Shown: positions 27,546 to 36,288 of the stretch, in pieces | Layout: the number at the start of each line of letters is the position of its first letter | Numbering within the stretch: position 1 is the stretch's first letter | Assembly (NCBI RefSeq): GCF_019048865.1 | Contig: NZ_CP077604.1 | Span: 1,426,001 to 1,490,000 of the forward strand | Source of the DNA: Aquihabitans sp. G128 | Lineage (GTDB): Bacteria; Actinomycetota; Acidimicrobiia; Acidimicrobiales; Iamiaceae | DNA length: 64,000 nucleotides | Reading direction: 5' to 3' | The notes under the pieces: model-generated | The model's database searches: none | What the model was told of the DNA's origin: nothing | What the model saw: the letters and a program-made list of their open reading frames with translations, nothing else | Made by a program: the position numbers and the translations under genes

Positions 27546-28295
27546 CTAGAGGTGCGGGCCCACCAGGAAGGCCAGGCCCAGGACCACGAGCACCAGGCCG
27601 TAGCCCCGCTCGAGGCGGGCGGCGTCGGTGCGCAGGGCCACCTTGGCGCCCAGGCCCGAGAGCGGGACCGAGCCGGCGGCGAATGCCAGCACCACCCGCC
27701 AGTCGAGGTGGCCCAGGGCCAGGTGCACCAGGCTGCCGGGCACGGCCATCACGGCGGCGACGGCGAGCGAGGTGCCGAAGGCCGGCTTGATGCCCAGGCC
27801 CAGGACGGCCACGAACAGCGGGGCCAGCAGGAAGCCGCCGCTGTTGGCGAGCAGGCCGGCCGCCAGCCCGGTCACCACGGCGACGGCGACGATGCGGCCG
27901 TGGCTGGCCTGGTCGGCGTCGTGGACCGCCTCGCCCGCCGGCGTCGCCAGCATGCGCACGCCGAGGGCCACGATCACCACGTCGGTCACCTGCACCAGGA
28001 AGCTGGCGTCGATCCACCGCGTGGCCATCGCTCCGAGGAACGTGGCGGGGAGCCCGGCGCCGAGCGACCAGAGCAGCACGTCCCGGTCGATGAGGCCGAG
28101 GGCCCGGTACCGGCGGGCGGCCACGAGCGTGCCGGGGACGGTGGCCGGCAGCGGGGCCGCCAGGGCGATCACCGGCGGGATGCCCAGGGCCACCAGGAAC
28201 GGGGTGGCCAGGGCCGAGCCGCCCTTGCCGAGCAGGCCGCCGAGGAAGCCGATGCCGGCACCGACGAGGACGATCAGCAGGAGGTTGGCGGGCAC
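27546..28295 (-). CDS. TauE/SafE-family permease
   Basis: A 249-residue integral membrane protein with about eight hydrophobic segments and the family's repeated [16 protein letters not shown] loops ([37 protein letters not shown]). Members export sulfite, sulfoacetate or other organic anions. The GTG at 28295 is preferred because it begins with the first helix; an ATG at 28355 would nearly touch the divergent LysR start. The divergent regulator may control it. Confidence 0.85.
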   Translation of the reverse strand: MPANLLLIVLVGAGIGFLGGLLGKGGSALATPFLVALGIPPVIALAAPLPATVPGTLVAARRYRALGLIDRDVLLWSLGAGLPATFLGAMATRWIDASFLVQVTDVVIVALGVRMLATPAGEAVHDADQASHGRIVAVAVVTGLAAGLLANSGGFLLAPLFVAVLGLGIKPAFGTSLAVAAVMAVPGSLVHLALGHLDWRVVLAFAAGSVPLSGLGAKVALRTDAARLERGYGLVLVVLGLAFLVGPHL

Positions 28296-28353
28296 GCCTC
28301 CCAGGGGACCACCGACCGATCCAGAAGTCCAAGACCAAGGACCGATGCAACAC

Positions 28354-28368
28354 ATAGGCTGTGCTTAT
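28354..28368. promoter_or_regulatory. Possible LysR binding site
   Basis: An interrupted dyad ATA-N9-TAT overlaps the start of the LysR gene in the gap it shares with the divergent permease. It fits the loose T-N11-A pattern, which is weak evidence on its own. Confidence 0.3.
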
Positions 28369-29254
28369 GGACCTCCGCCAAGCCGCCTACGTCGTCGCCG
28401 TCGTCGACGAGGGCAGCTTCACCGCCGCCGCCGCGTCGATCCCGGTCAGCCAGCCCGCCCTCTCCCAGGCCATCGCCACCCTCGAGCGGGAGCTGGGCAC
28501 GGAGCTGTTCCACCGCCTGGGCCGCCGCGTGCAGCTCACCGCCGCCGGCGAGGCCTTCGTGGTGCCGGCCCGCCGCATGCTCCGCGACGCCGAGGTGGCC
28601 CGTGCCGCGGTCACCAGCGTGGCCGGCCTCACCACCGGCCGGCTCGACATCGTCGCCCTGCCCACCCTCGTGGCGGAACCGCTCGTGGAGCTGGTCGGGC
28701 GCTTCCGCCGCGCCCACCCTGGGATCCTCGTGCGCATCGCCGAGCCCGAGGGCGCCGATGCCGTGGCCGAACAGGTGCGCAGCGGCGCCTGCGAGCTGGG
28801 CCTCGGCGACGTCGACGTCGCCGACACCACCCTGGCCACCGACCACCTCGGCGACCAGGAGCTGCTGGCCGTGCTCCCCCCGGGCACCCCGCTCAACGCC
28901 GATCGCCTCCTGCCCATCGGCCGCCTCGCCGGGTTCCCGCTCATCACCAGCCCCCGGGGCACCTCCACCCGCCGGCTGCTGGCGGCCGCACTGCAGCGCG
29001 CTGACCCCGACCTCGAGCCCAAGCTCGGCGTGGTCACCGAGCACCGCGAGGCCATCGTGCCGCTGGTGATGGCCGGCGCCGGCGCCGCCGTGCTGCCCGA
29101 GCCCATCGCCCGCGCCGCCGCCGCCCTGGGCGCGGTCGTCGCCTCGCTCGCCGTCCCCATCAGCCGACCCGTGATCCTCGTCCGCCGTGCCGGTCCGCTG
29201 TCCCCCGCCGCCGCCGCGTTCCGCCAGCTCGCCCTCGGCCGAGCCACCGGCTGA
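28367..29254 (+). CDS. LysR-family transcriptional regulator
   Basis: A 295-residue regulator with the standard N-terminal winged helix (MDLRQAAYVVAVVDEGSFTAAAASI, of which SFTAAAASIPVSQPALSQAI is the recognition part) and a two-lobed periplasmic-binding-like effector domain starting near residue 90. The ATG at 28367 begins at the usual MDLRQ. It is divergent from the TauE/SafE permease, the common arrangement when a LysR protein activates its neighbour. The effector is unknown. Confidence 0.9.
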   Translation: MDLRQAAYVVAVVDEGSFTAAAASIPVSQPALSQAIATLERELGTELFHRLGRRVQLTAAGEAFVVPARRMLRDAEVARAAVTSVAGLTTGRLDIVALPTLVAEPLVELVGRFRRAHPGILVRIAEPEGADAVAEQVRSGACELGLGDVDVADTTLATDHLGDQELLAVLPPGTPLNADRLLPIGRLAGFPLITSPRGTSTRRLLAAALQRADPDLEPKLGVVTEHREAIVPLVMAGAGAAVLPEPIARAAAALGAVVASLAVPISRPVILVRRAGPLSPAAAAFRQLALGRATG

Positions 29255-29381
29255 CCAGCTCGAGGAGGTCGGGGCAGCGGTCGCCCGAGCAGGACGGCGA
29301 CCCGGGCGGGCCGGTGGTGCAACGCTGCCCAGGGGCATCACGTCTGGATGGGGTGTGCGAACGGTGGGCTCAGGCGATCAG

Positions 29382-29918
29382 GTGACCGACGGCGGCGGGC
29401 TCGACGCCCGACGGCCGGGCGCAGCGGACCCGCCCGACGCAGTGGCCGCGCCGGTGGCGGTGGACGCCGAGGCGCTCTACCGGGCCGAGCACCAGCGGGT
29501 GGTCCGCCTGGCGTACCTGCTCACCGGTGACCAGGCGATCGCCCAGGAGGTGGGCCAAGAGGCGTTCGCCCGGCTCCTCCCCCGGCTGACCGGCACCCGG
29601 GAGCCGGCGGCCTACCTGCGCACCGTGACCGTGAACCTGTGCCGGGACCTCGGCCGCCGGCAGAGCACCGTGCGCCGCCACCCGCCGGCCCCGCCGACGA
29701 CCTCGCCCGCGCCCGACCTGCCGAGGGACCTCGACGCCGTGTGGCAGGCCGTGCAGCGCCTCCCGCCCAAGCGGCGAGACGCCGTGGTCCTCCGCTACTG
29801 GGCCGACCTGTCCACCGACGAGATCGCACGCCTGCTCGACGTCCGCCCCGCCACGGTGCGCTCCCTGCTGCACCGTGGCCTCCACTCGCTGAAGGAGGTG
29901 CTCGCCGATGAGCGCTGA
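29382..29918 (+). CDS. ECF-type RNA polymerase sigma factor
   Basis: A 178-residue sigma factor with region 2 (LYRAEHQRVVRLAYLLTGD, QEVGQEAFARLLPRL) and region 4 (RLPPKRRDAVVLRYWADLS, then DVRPATVRSLLHRGLHSLKE). The pattern is that of the SigE/ECF41-like small actinobacterial sigma factors. The start is uncertain between GTG 29382 and GTG 29364. Its end overlaps the next gene by 11 bases, so that gene is the likely partner or regulator. Confidence 0.85.
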   Translation: MTDGGGLDARRPGAADPPDAVAAPVAVDAEALYRAEHQRVVRLAYLLTGDQAIAQEVGQEAFARLLPRLTGTREPAAYLRTVTVNLCRDLGRRQSTVRRHPPAPPTTSPAPDLPRDLDAVWQAVQRLPPKRRDAVVLRYWADLSTDEIARLLDVRPATVRSLLHRGLHSLKEVLADER

Positions 29919-31536
29919 GCCCACCCCCGAGGAGGCCCGCCTGCAGCAGGCCCTCCGCGTCGCCGCCGATGCGATGCCGTCCGCGCCCGACGACTGGGCC
30001 GACGTGCTCGCCCGGTCCGCCGGCACCCACGTCCCGCTGGCCCCGGTCGCGGGCGGCCGGTCCGGTGGCGGTGCCCGCACCCGAGCGTTCGCGGTCGCCG
30101 CTGCGATCGTCCTCGTGGCGACGGTCGCCACGTTGGTCGGCCGGTCGGGCCACGATGCTCGCGACGGCGTCCGCGCCACCCCCGTCGACCGCGACACCGG
30201 CTGGTACGTGCCCGTCGGCCTGCCCGACGGCTGGTCGATCGGCCGCATCAGCACCCAGCCCGGCGTGATGGCCTGTCCGTGCGAGGTGACGGCGTGGGGC
30301 GATGCGGCCAGCGGCGACTTCCTCCTGCTGAGCGCGCGTCGGAGCGACGGAGACGCGCTCGACGCCGGCAACGTCGGGGTCGACCTGGGCGGCGGCGTGA
30401 CCGGTCGGGGCCATGCCGGACCTTCGGGCGACGAGTACCTCCTCGAGTGGCAGCAGGACGAGGTCGTGCACGCCATCTCGTCCCGTGGCGTGCCCCGGGA
30501 CGACGTCGACGAGCTGGCCGTTCGGCTCAGCCAGGGCGGCGCCGTGCCGGACCCGCCCGTTGCCGGCTGGGCCCGCACCTACCACCGGGCCGTCGACGGC
30601 CCGGTCGACCGCGCCGGTCTGGTGACCGTCCAGCTGCGCACGCCGGCCGGCCACGAGGGCCAGTACCTCCTGCTGCCGACGGGCACGGGCGCCCAGCAAG
30701 CGGTCGGCTCGCGCCCGATCGACCGCGACCTGGCCGGCCAGCCGCTGCCGGTGACCGAGCTGCGCCACCCCGTCGGCGACGACCGCACCGGGGTCCGCTA
30801 CCTGGGCGAGTGGCCCGGGTCCGACGCCTTCGTGGCCAGCCAGGCCGACGGCCTCACCGACGACGAGGCCCGCCAGCTCGTGGCCGCCCTCCGGCCGGCG
30901 TCGACCGAGCGGTGGCGGGCCTTCCTCGACGATGCCGCCGGCCACGACGCCACCCTCGATCGCGCCGCCACCCTCGCCGACCTCTTCACCACCACCCACG
31001 CCACCGCCGACACGACCCCTCGCAGCACCCCGACCACCACCGCACCCTCTACCAGCGCGACCACCGCCACGACTGCGGTGACCCCGCCCGACTCGGATCC
31101 CGCCGCCACCGGCAGCACGACCACCACGCCGTCGAGCCGAGCCGGCATGGACCAGCTCGAGCTCGGATCGATCCCGGCCGACGTGACCGTCGCCAACGGG
31201 GAGGCGTTCACGATCGTGCTCACCGCCACCAACCCGACCGACGAGCCGATCGCACTCGGCGGCTGCTTCCCGTCGGGCGCCACGTGGCAGCTGGTCCGCG
31301 ACGGGACGCCGGTGTCCTCCGGCGGGTACGCCCGCGACTGCACCGACCAGGGCGACGTCCTCGCCCCCGGCGCCACCCGACGGCTGCTCGGCCGGAGCGG
31401 CACGGGGTTCGAGCTCCACACCGCCGAGGGCCAGGACGGCATCGGCGCGCAGCTGGCCCCGGGCCGCTACGAGGCGGTCTTCCGCCTGACCGGGATCGAC
31501 GAACCGGTGCGGGTGCCCGTCACCATCACCGGCTGA
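29908..31536 (+). CDS. Single-pass membrane protein, candidate anti-sigma partner
   Basis: A 542-residue protein. The first 50 residues are cytoplasmic and helical, where an anti-sigma domain would be, but no zinc HxxxCxxC motif is present. One transmembrane helix follows (AFAVAAAIVLVATVATLVG). The outer part has a domain of about 280 residues, a Thr/Ser/Pro linker of about 55 residues (TTTAPSTSATTATTAV), and a beta-sandwich domain with two Cys residues (LGGCFPSGATW, YARDCTDQG). Overlap with the sigma gene supports a regulatory link; direct anti-sigma activity is inference. Confidence 0.75.
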   Translation: MSAEPTPEEARLQQALRVAADAMPSAPDDWADVLARSAGTHVPLAPVAGGRSGGGARTRAFAVAAAIVLVATVATLVGRSGHDARDGVRATPVDRDTGWYVPVGLPDGWSIGRISTQPGVMACPCEVTAWGDAASGDFLLLSARRSDGDALDAGNVGVDLGGGVTGRGHAGPSGDEYLLEWQQDEVVHAISSRGVPRDDVDELAVRLSQGGAVPDPPVAGWARTYHRAVDGPVDRAGLVTVQLRTPAGHEGQYLLLPTGTGAQQAVGSRPIDRDLAGQPLPVTELRHPVGDDRTGVRYLGEWPGSDAFVASQADGLTDDEARQLVAALRPASTERWRAFLDDAAGHDATLDRAATLADLFTTTHATADTTPRSTPTTTAPSTSATTATTAVTPPDSDPAATGSTTTTPSSRAGMDQLELGSIPADVTVANGEAFTIVLTATNPTDEPIALGGCFPSGATWQLVRDGTPVSSGGYARDCTDQGDVLAPGATRRLLGRSGTGFELHTAEGQDGIGAQLAPGRYEAVFRLTGIDEPVRVPVTITG

Positions 31537-31563
31537 CCCGACCGACGGCGAACCCGACGCACC

Positions 31564-31614
31564 CGAAGTGGTTGCACCTCTGCACGTCCTCGGTGCAGAA
31601 GTGCAACAACTTCG
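31564..31614. repeat. Long interrupted hairpin between convergent genes
   Basis: Two 22-base arms (31564-31585 and 31593-31614) pair with two mismatches around a seven-base loop. The arms contain TTGCACCTCTGCAC and its complement. It lies between the membrane protein (stop 31536) and cinA (stop 31657) and could act as a bidirectional terminator. It is longer and less GC-pure than the other terminators here and resembles the palindromes at 7934 and 40136 in placement. Confidence 0.75.
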
Positions 31615-31656
31615 CTCGGTTCAGCGGGGCCGTTCGGTCGGCCGCGTGGCGGGCAC

Positions 31657-32946
31657 TCAGGGGAAGGCGGTCTCGGAGGGGGCGGCGGCGCGGAGGGCGA
31701 GGAGGCGGCTGCGCAGGGCGCTGAGGGCGGTGATGACGGAGAACTGGCGGACCTGGAGGCGATCGCCGGGCAGCTTGACCTCGAAGGCCTCGGGACCGGC
31801 ATCGCCACCGAACGGGCCGAGGTCCAGGCCGACGAACACGGTGCCGGCGGCGATGCCGTCGGCGTCCGGTCCGGGGCCGGCCACCCCCGTGACCCCGATG
31901 CCGACGTCGGACCCGAGCACCGAGCGGGCACCCGCCGCCATGGCCGCTGCGGCCTCGGCGGTGACCACGGGGCCCTCGGGCACGCCGAGGACCGAGAACT
32001 TCACGTCGGCGGCGTAGGAGACCACCGAGCCGCGGAACACGTCGGAGGCGCCGGGCACGTCGCAGATCCGCGACGCCATCAAGCCACCCGTGAGCGACTC
32101 GGCCACACCGAGGGTGAGCCCCCGCTCGCGCAGCAGGGCCAGCACCGCGAACTCGATGGTCTGGTCGTCGATGCCGAAGACGAGGTCGCCGAGGATGGCG
32201 CGCACCTCGGCCTCCTCGGCGGCGAGCAGCGCCGAGGCCTCGGCCTCGTCGGCGCCCTTGGCGGTGAGGCGGACCTTGATGCCCTCGATGCCACTGGCGA
32301 GGTAGGCGAGGGTGGGGTTGCCGGTGCGGTCGAGCTCGGCCACCCGGCCGGCCAGCCGCTCGGCCAGCCCGGACTCGCTCTCGCCCCAGGTGCGCAGCGT
32401 GCGGCTGACGATGGTGGCGGTGATCCCGGCCCGGCGGACCAGGTCCGGGAGGATCGCCCCCGCCATGATCACCTTCATCTCCGAGGGCACGCCCGGGGTG
32501 GCGTAGATGACCTTGTCGCCCACCGGGGCGATGATCCCCGGTGCGGTGCCGGGCTGCGGGTCGCGGATGGCGGTGGCGCCCACGGGCACCTCGGCCTGGC
32601 GCAGGTTGTTCATCGACATGCGGCGGCCGCGCGAGGTGAACATCGCCTCGATGTGCGCGGCGATGTCGTCGTCGAGCTCGAGGTCGACGCCCATGACCTC
32701 GGCGATGGCCTCCTTGGTGATGTCGTCCTGCGTGGGGCCGAGGCCACCGCAGACGATCACGGCGTCGCTGCGCTCCAGCGCCGCCCGCAGGGCCTGCACC
32801 ATGCGGGGCTGGTTGTCGCCCACCTTGGTCTGGAAGTGGGAGTCGATCCCCACCAGGGCGAGCTGCTCGCCGATCCACGACGAGTTGGTGTCGACGATCT
32901 GCCCGAGGAGCAGCTCCGTCCCGATGGCGACGACCTCACAGCGCAT
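31657..32946 (-). CDS. cinA: CinA-family protein (NMN deamidase / competence-damage protein)
   Basis: A 429-residue two-domain protein. The N-terminal MoeA-like domain starts MRCEVVAIGTELLLGQIVDT and carries the VIVCGGLGPTQDD motif; the C-terminal amidohydrolase domain shows VAESLTGGLMASRICDVPGAS and GVTGVAGPGPD, typical of nicotinamide-mononucleotide deamidases (PncC). It is in the pgsA/rimO neighbourhood as in other actinobacteria, although the protease gene at 33056 separates them here. Confidence 0.93.
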   Translation of the reverse strand: MRCEVVAIGTELLLGQIVDTNSSWIGEQLALVGIDSHFQTKVGDNQPRMVQALRAALERSDAVIVCGGLGPTQDDITKEAIAEVMGVDLELDDDIAAHIEAMFTSRGRRMSMNNLRQAEVPVGATAIRDPQPGTAPGIIAPVGDKVIYATPGVPSEMKVIMAGAILPDLVRRAGITATIVSRTLRTWGESESGLAERLAGRVAELDRTGNPTLAYLASGIEGIKVRLTAKGADEAEASALLAAEEAEVRAILGDLVFGIDDQTIEFAVLALLRERGLTLGVAESLTGGLMASRICDVPGASDVFRGSVVSYAADVKFSVLGVPEGPVVTAEAAAAMAAGARSVLGSDVGIGVTGVAGPGPDADGIAAGTVFVGLDLGPFGGDAGPEAFEVKLPGDRLQVRQFSVITALSALRSRLLALRAAAPSETAFP

Positions 32947-32979
32947 GCCCGCACCCTACGCAGCAGCGCGCCGGGCGCG

Positions 32980-33034
32980 GACGAGGGCGGGCCCGGATGG
33001 GCCCGCCCTCGTCACCCGGCTGCGAGGCAGCCGG
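32980..33034 (-). terminator. Double hairpin terminator after the M6 protease gene
   Basis: A perfect 15-base stem with a four-base loop (32980-33013) is followed three bases later by a perfect eight-base stem (33016-33034). They lie 22 bases past the protease stop and before the cinA start, so they should isolate the two genes. Confidence 0.85.
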
Positions 33035-33055
33035 TGGCACCCGCCAGGCGGGGTG

Positions 33056-35464
33056 CTACTTGGTGGAGGACACCTTCACCGTGGTGCTGTTGGCGGCCTC
33101 GGCGGTGACGGCGATCTTCACGCCGTTCTTGGGCACCTTGACGCCCTGGTTGGGCTGGGCGGCGTACCACCACGTCTTGGAGTCGTCGAAGACGGGCTGG
33201 CCCGCCTGACCCCGGACGTAGCTGGCCCGGCCGTTGCAGTGCAGCGTCATCGAGTCGGCCTTCTTCTTGCTGAAGGGGGCGTCGTAGACCTGGATGCGGG
33301 TGCGCCAGGTGGTGCCGCAGATGTTGTTGATGGGCACCGGGCGGGAGTCGATGTTGAGGTTCCGTCCCTCGCCGGGGTGCTCGTTGGTGTTGTTGTCGGC
33401 CTGCGACCCGTCGAGGTACGTCAGCAGGATCCCGTCCTGGTAGGCGTAGTGCTCGACGAAGTTCGGCCGGTCGGGGAACCCGAAGTTGTACGGGCCGGTC
33501 TTCAGGTACTGGTCGTAGGAGACCGGCGAGCGCCGGGCGGCCACGTAGTAGTTCGGGTACGCCGCCTGCTCGGTGCCGGTGGTGATCCGGAACCCGTCGA
33601 CGTCCCAGAAGTCGGCGCCGTTCTCGGCACCGTCGACCACGGAGACCCCGTTGGCGGTGAGGGTGATGTCATCGGCGAAGAAGCCGTCGAGCGCCACGCC
33701 GCCGTCGGTGAGGTACCAGAGCCGGAGCTTGGTGTCCTTGCCGGCGTAGGCGTCGAGCGGCACCTTCACATCCACCCACTTCCCCGCCGAGGTGCCGGAG
33801 ATGGCGGGCTTCTTGGAGCCGTCCTTCACGAACGGCTTCCCGTCGGCGGTGCCGTCGAGGGTGGCCCACGTGGCGCCCCCGTCGGTGGAGGCCTGGACGT
33901 AGAGGTAGTCGTAGCCGGACTCGATGTCCCAGCGGCCCTTCATGCTCAGCGACACGCTGGAGAGCCCGGTCAGGTCGACGTCCTTGGTCAGCGTGTTGCT
34001 GAGGTCATCGCCGGAGTCGGACCACCACATGTGGGTGCCGGCGTACGGCTTGCCGTACTCCTGGGTCACGTCCTTGTCCGGGAGCGTCACCACCAGAGCC
34101 TGCGCATCGGCGGTGTTGTACTCCGACGGGCCGAGCTTCACGCTGCGGGTCTGGCCGGCGTTGACGATCTCGTAGTCGAGCCAGCCGAGCTGCAGCTTGT
34201 TCCAGGCCCCGAGGTCGCCGGGACGGGTGCCGATGCCCTGGTCGCCCTTCGCCGAGAGCCGGCTCTGGGCCATGAGGGTCCAGTACTCCTGGCTGTTGTC
34301 GCCGCCACCGGACGTGTCGTAGTCGTCGGGCAGGCCGAGGTCGTGGCCGTACTCGTGGACGAACACGCTGAGGCCGCCGTTCTCGGGCTGGATGGTGTAG
34401 TCGCCGACCCACAGGCCGGTGTTGCCGATCTGGGTGCCGCCCAGCTTGTTCTGGGCGGGACCGGTCAGGCCCTGGTCGGTGCCGTAGGCGTACCAGCGGT
34501 GGCTCCAGACGGCGTCCTCGCCCTGCTGGGGATCGCCGTCGGCCTGGTCGCCGCCGGCGTGGACGATCTGGAAGTGGTCGATGTAGCCGTCGGGCTCGTT
34601 GAAGTCGCCGTCGCCGTCGTAGTCGTAGCGATCCCACTCGTCGAAGGAGGCCAGCTCCGCGGCGATGTCGGCCTCGGTGCGCCCGGCGGTGCGCTGGCTC
34701 TGCTCCCAGGTGTTCACGGCGTCACGCACGAGGGCCCACGTGTTGTCGCACACGTTGTCCTCGCACGGATAGCCGTCGGACCGGCCGTAGCGGGCCTCGT
34801 TGTACGGGACCTTCACCCAGTTGGTGACGGTGCCGTCGACGCTGTAGCGGCCCGAGCTCTGGGCCTCGTAGTAGGTCTTCACCGATTCGCCGGTGGTGCC
34901 GAAGTACTGGTTCTGGAAGAACGACTGCGAGTAGTCGGCCCGCCAGACGGTGGAGTTGTCCGTCGTGCGGTCCGGCTCGGGGATCTTGTTGTGCAGCGGC
35001 CCGTCGAAGGTGGCGGGGCCCTCGATGTCGGGGTTGGTGTCCTGGTCGGGGTACTCGGGGTCGCGCTGGTCACCGAACTCGGCGAGGACCACGAAGATCT
35101 TGTCGGTGCGCTCGCGCTGGAGCTCGACGTACTGGCCGGTGGAGCCGGCGGCCTGCTTGCGCTGGGCGTTGGTCTTGGCCGGGGCGTTGTTCGACACCTT
35201 GACGACCTTGGAGCCGTTGCGGTCGACGGGCTTGGCCTTGCCCTGCAGCACGAGGTCGAGGCCGGCCTTGCGCAGCTCGCGCCGCTTGGCCTCGAGCGGG
35301 TTGGGCAGGTCGTCGACGGCGCCCTTCTGGGGCGTGTCCGCCGGTGGTGCGGAGGCCCGAGCGGGCGTGGCCGCTCGGGACGTGGGGGACGGCTTCGCCG
35401 CAGCGGATGCTGCGATGGAGCTGACGAGAGCCAGGCTGGCGAGCCCGGCGAGGGCCTTGCGCAC
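33056..35464 (-). CDS. Immune inhibitor A-type secreted metalloprotease (M6)
   Basis: An 802-residue secreted zinc protease. A signal peptide (ALAGLASLALVSSIAASAAA) leads into a propeptide, then the M6 catalytic domain with HEYGHDLGLPD, where the two His and the Glu form the zinc site. Upstream, DYDGDGDFNEPDGYIDH looks like a calcium-binding stretch. The C-terminal half has jelly-roll-like domains with DLTGLSSVSLSMKGRWDIE. In Bacillus, InhA degrades antimicrobial peptides and matrix proteins; here it is more likely a general exoprotease. GTG start with GGAGG eight bases upstream. Two terminator hairpins follow. Confidence 0.93.
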   Translation of the reverse strand: MRKALAGLASLALVSSIAASAAAKPSPTSRAATPARASAPPADTPQKGAVDDLPNPLEAKRRELRKAGLDLVLQGKAKPVDRNGSKVVKVSNNAPAKTNAQRKQAAGSTGQYVELQRERTDKIFVVLAEFGDQRDPEYPDQDTNPDIEGPATFDGPLHNKIPEPDRTTDNSTVWRADYSQSFFQNQYFGTTGESVKTYYEAQSSGRYSVDGTVTNWVKVPYNEARYGRSDGYPCEDNVCDNTWALVRDAVNTWEQSQRTAGRTEADIAAELASFDEWDRYDYDGDGDFNEPDGYIDHFQIVHAGGDQADGDPQQGEDAVWSHRWYAYGTDQGLTGPAQNKLGGTQIGNTGLWVGDYTIQPENGGLSVFVHEYGHDLGLPDDYDTSGGGDNSQEYWTLMAQSRLSAKGDQGIGTRPGDLGAWNKLQLGWLDYEIVNAGQTRSVKLGPSEYNTADAQALVVTLPDKDVTQEYGKPYAGTHMWWSDSGDDLSNTLTKDVDLTGLSSVSLSMKGRWDIESGYDYLYVQASTDGGATWATLDGTADGKPFVKDGSKKPAISGTSAGKWVDVKVPLDAYAGKDTKLRLWYLTDGGVALDGFFADDITLTANGVSVVDGAENGADFWDVDGFRITTGTEQAAYPNYYVAARRSPVSYDQYLKTGPYNFGFPDRPNFVEHYAYQDGILLTYLDGSQADNNTNEHPGEGRNLNIDSRPVPINNICGTTWRTRIQVYDAPFSKKKADSMTLHCNGRASYVRGQAGQPVFDDSKTWWYAAQPNQGVKVPKNGVKIAVTAEAANSTTVKVSSTK

Positions 35465-35667
35465 GGTGGGAGCCTCCGCGTGTTCGGTTGAAGTGGGGGT
35501 TCCCCAACCAGCCCCAGCCCGGGCCGTTCCCGACGGGGAAGCTAGCCAACCGTCACACGCCTGTCGATGGGCTCTTGCGCGATCTGTCGAACGTCACCCC
35601 GATGGGGCACGCGATGTGCGCAGCGAGACGCCCTCTCGATCGACAGGTCGACCAGCGGGACAGGAGC

Positions 35668-36288
35668 TCAGACGACGGTGGTGCGATGCCCGAGGCGGGT
35701 GGCGGCGCCACGCCCGTCGAGCAGGTACTGCGCCCCGGAGGCCCAGGTCAGCGCCACCGCGGCCCAGAGCAGCACGACGGCGGCCAGGTGGTGGTCACCG
35801 GTGATCGGGAAGACCACGGCCGCGACCGCGAACTCCTGCACGACCGTCTTGACCTTGCCGAGCGTGCGGGCCGGCACGGCCAGGCCCTGGCGCCCGAGCT
35901 GGGCCCGGTACAGCGAGATGGCCACCTCGCGGATGCCGATGAGCACCACGGGGACCACCCAGAAGCGGCCGGCCAGCACCAGGGCGGTGAGCGCCCCCAG
36001 CACCAGCACCTTGTCGGCCAGCGGGTCGAGGAAGGCGCCCGAGCGGGTGGTGCCGTGGCGACGGGCCAGGCGCCCGTCGATGCCGTCGGAGAAGGCGAGG
36101 ACGGTCCAGAACGCGGCGACCGGCCAGGTGGTGGGCTCCTCGACCATCATCACCAGCAGCGCCGGTGAGAGCACGAGCCGCAGGACGGTGACCACGTTGG
36201 CCGGCGTCAGCAGGGCACCGGGGCCGAACCGCTCGGACAGGACGAGCGGGAGCGTGCCGGGGAGCTGGGCTTCCTGGTCCAGGGTCAA
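35668..36288 (-). CDS. pgsA: CDP-diacylglycerol-glycerol-3-phosphate 3-phosphatidyltransferase
   Basis: Integral membrane enzyme of 206 residues making phosphatidylglycerol phosphate. The CDP-alcohol phosphotransferase motif is complete: DGIDGRLARRHGTTRSGAFL followed directly by DPLADK. There are about five hydrophobic segments. The start is a TTG that overlaps the rimO stop as TTGA, so translation is coupled. The pgsA-rimO pairing is typical for actinobacteria. Confidence 0.92.
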   Translation of the reverse strand: MTLDQEAQLPGTLPLVLSERFGPGALLTPANVVTVLRLVLSPALLVMMVEEPTTWPVAAFWTVLAFSDGIDGRLARRHGTTRSGAFLDPLADKVLVLGALTALVLAGRFWVVPVVLIGIREVAISLYRAQLGRQGLAVPARTLGKVKTVVQEFAVAAVVFPITGDHHLAAVVLLWAAVALTWASGAQYLLDGRGAATRLGHRTTVV

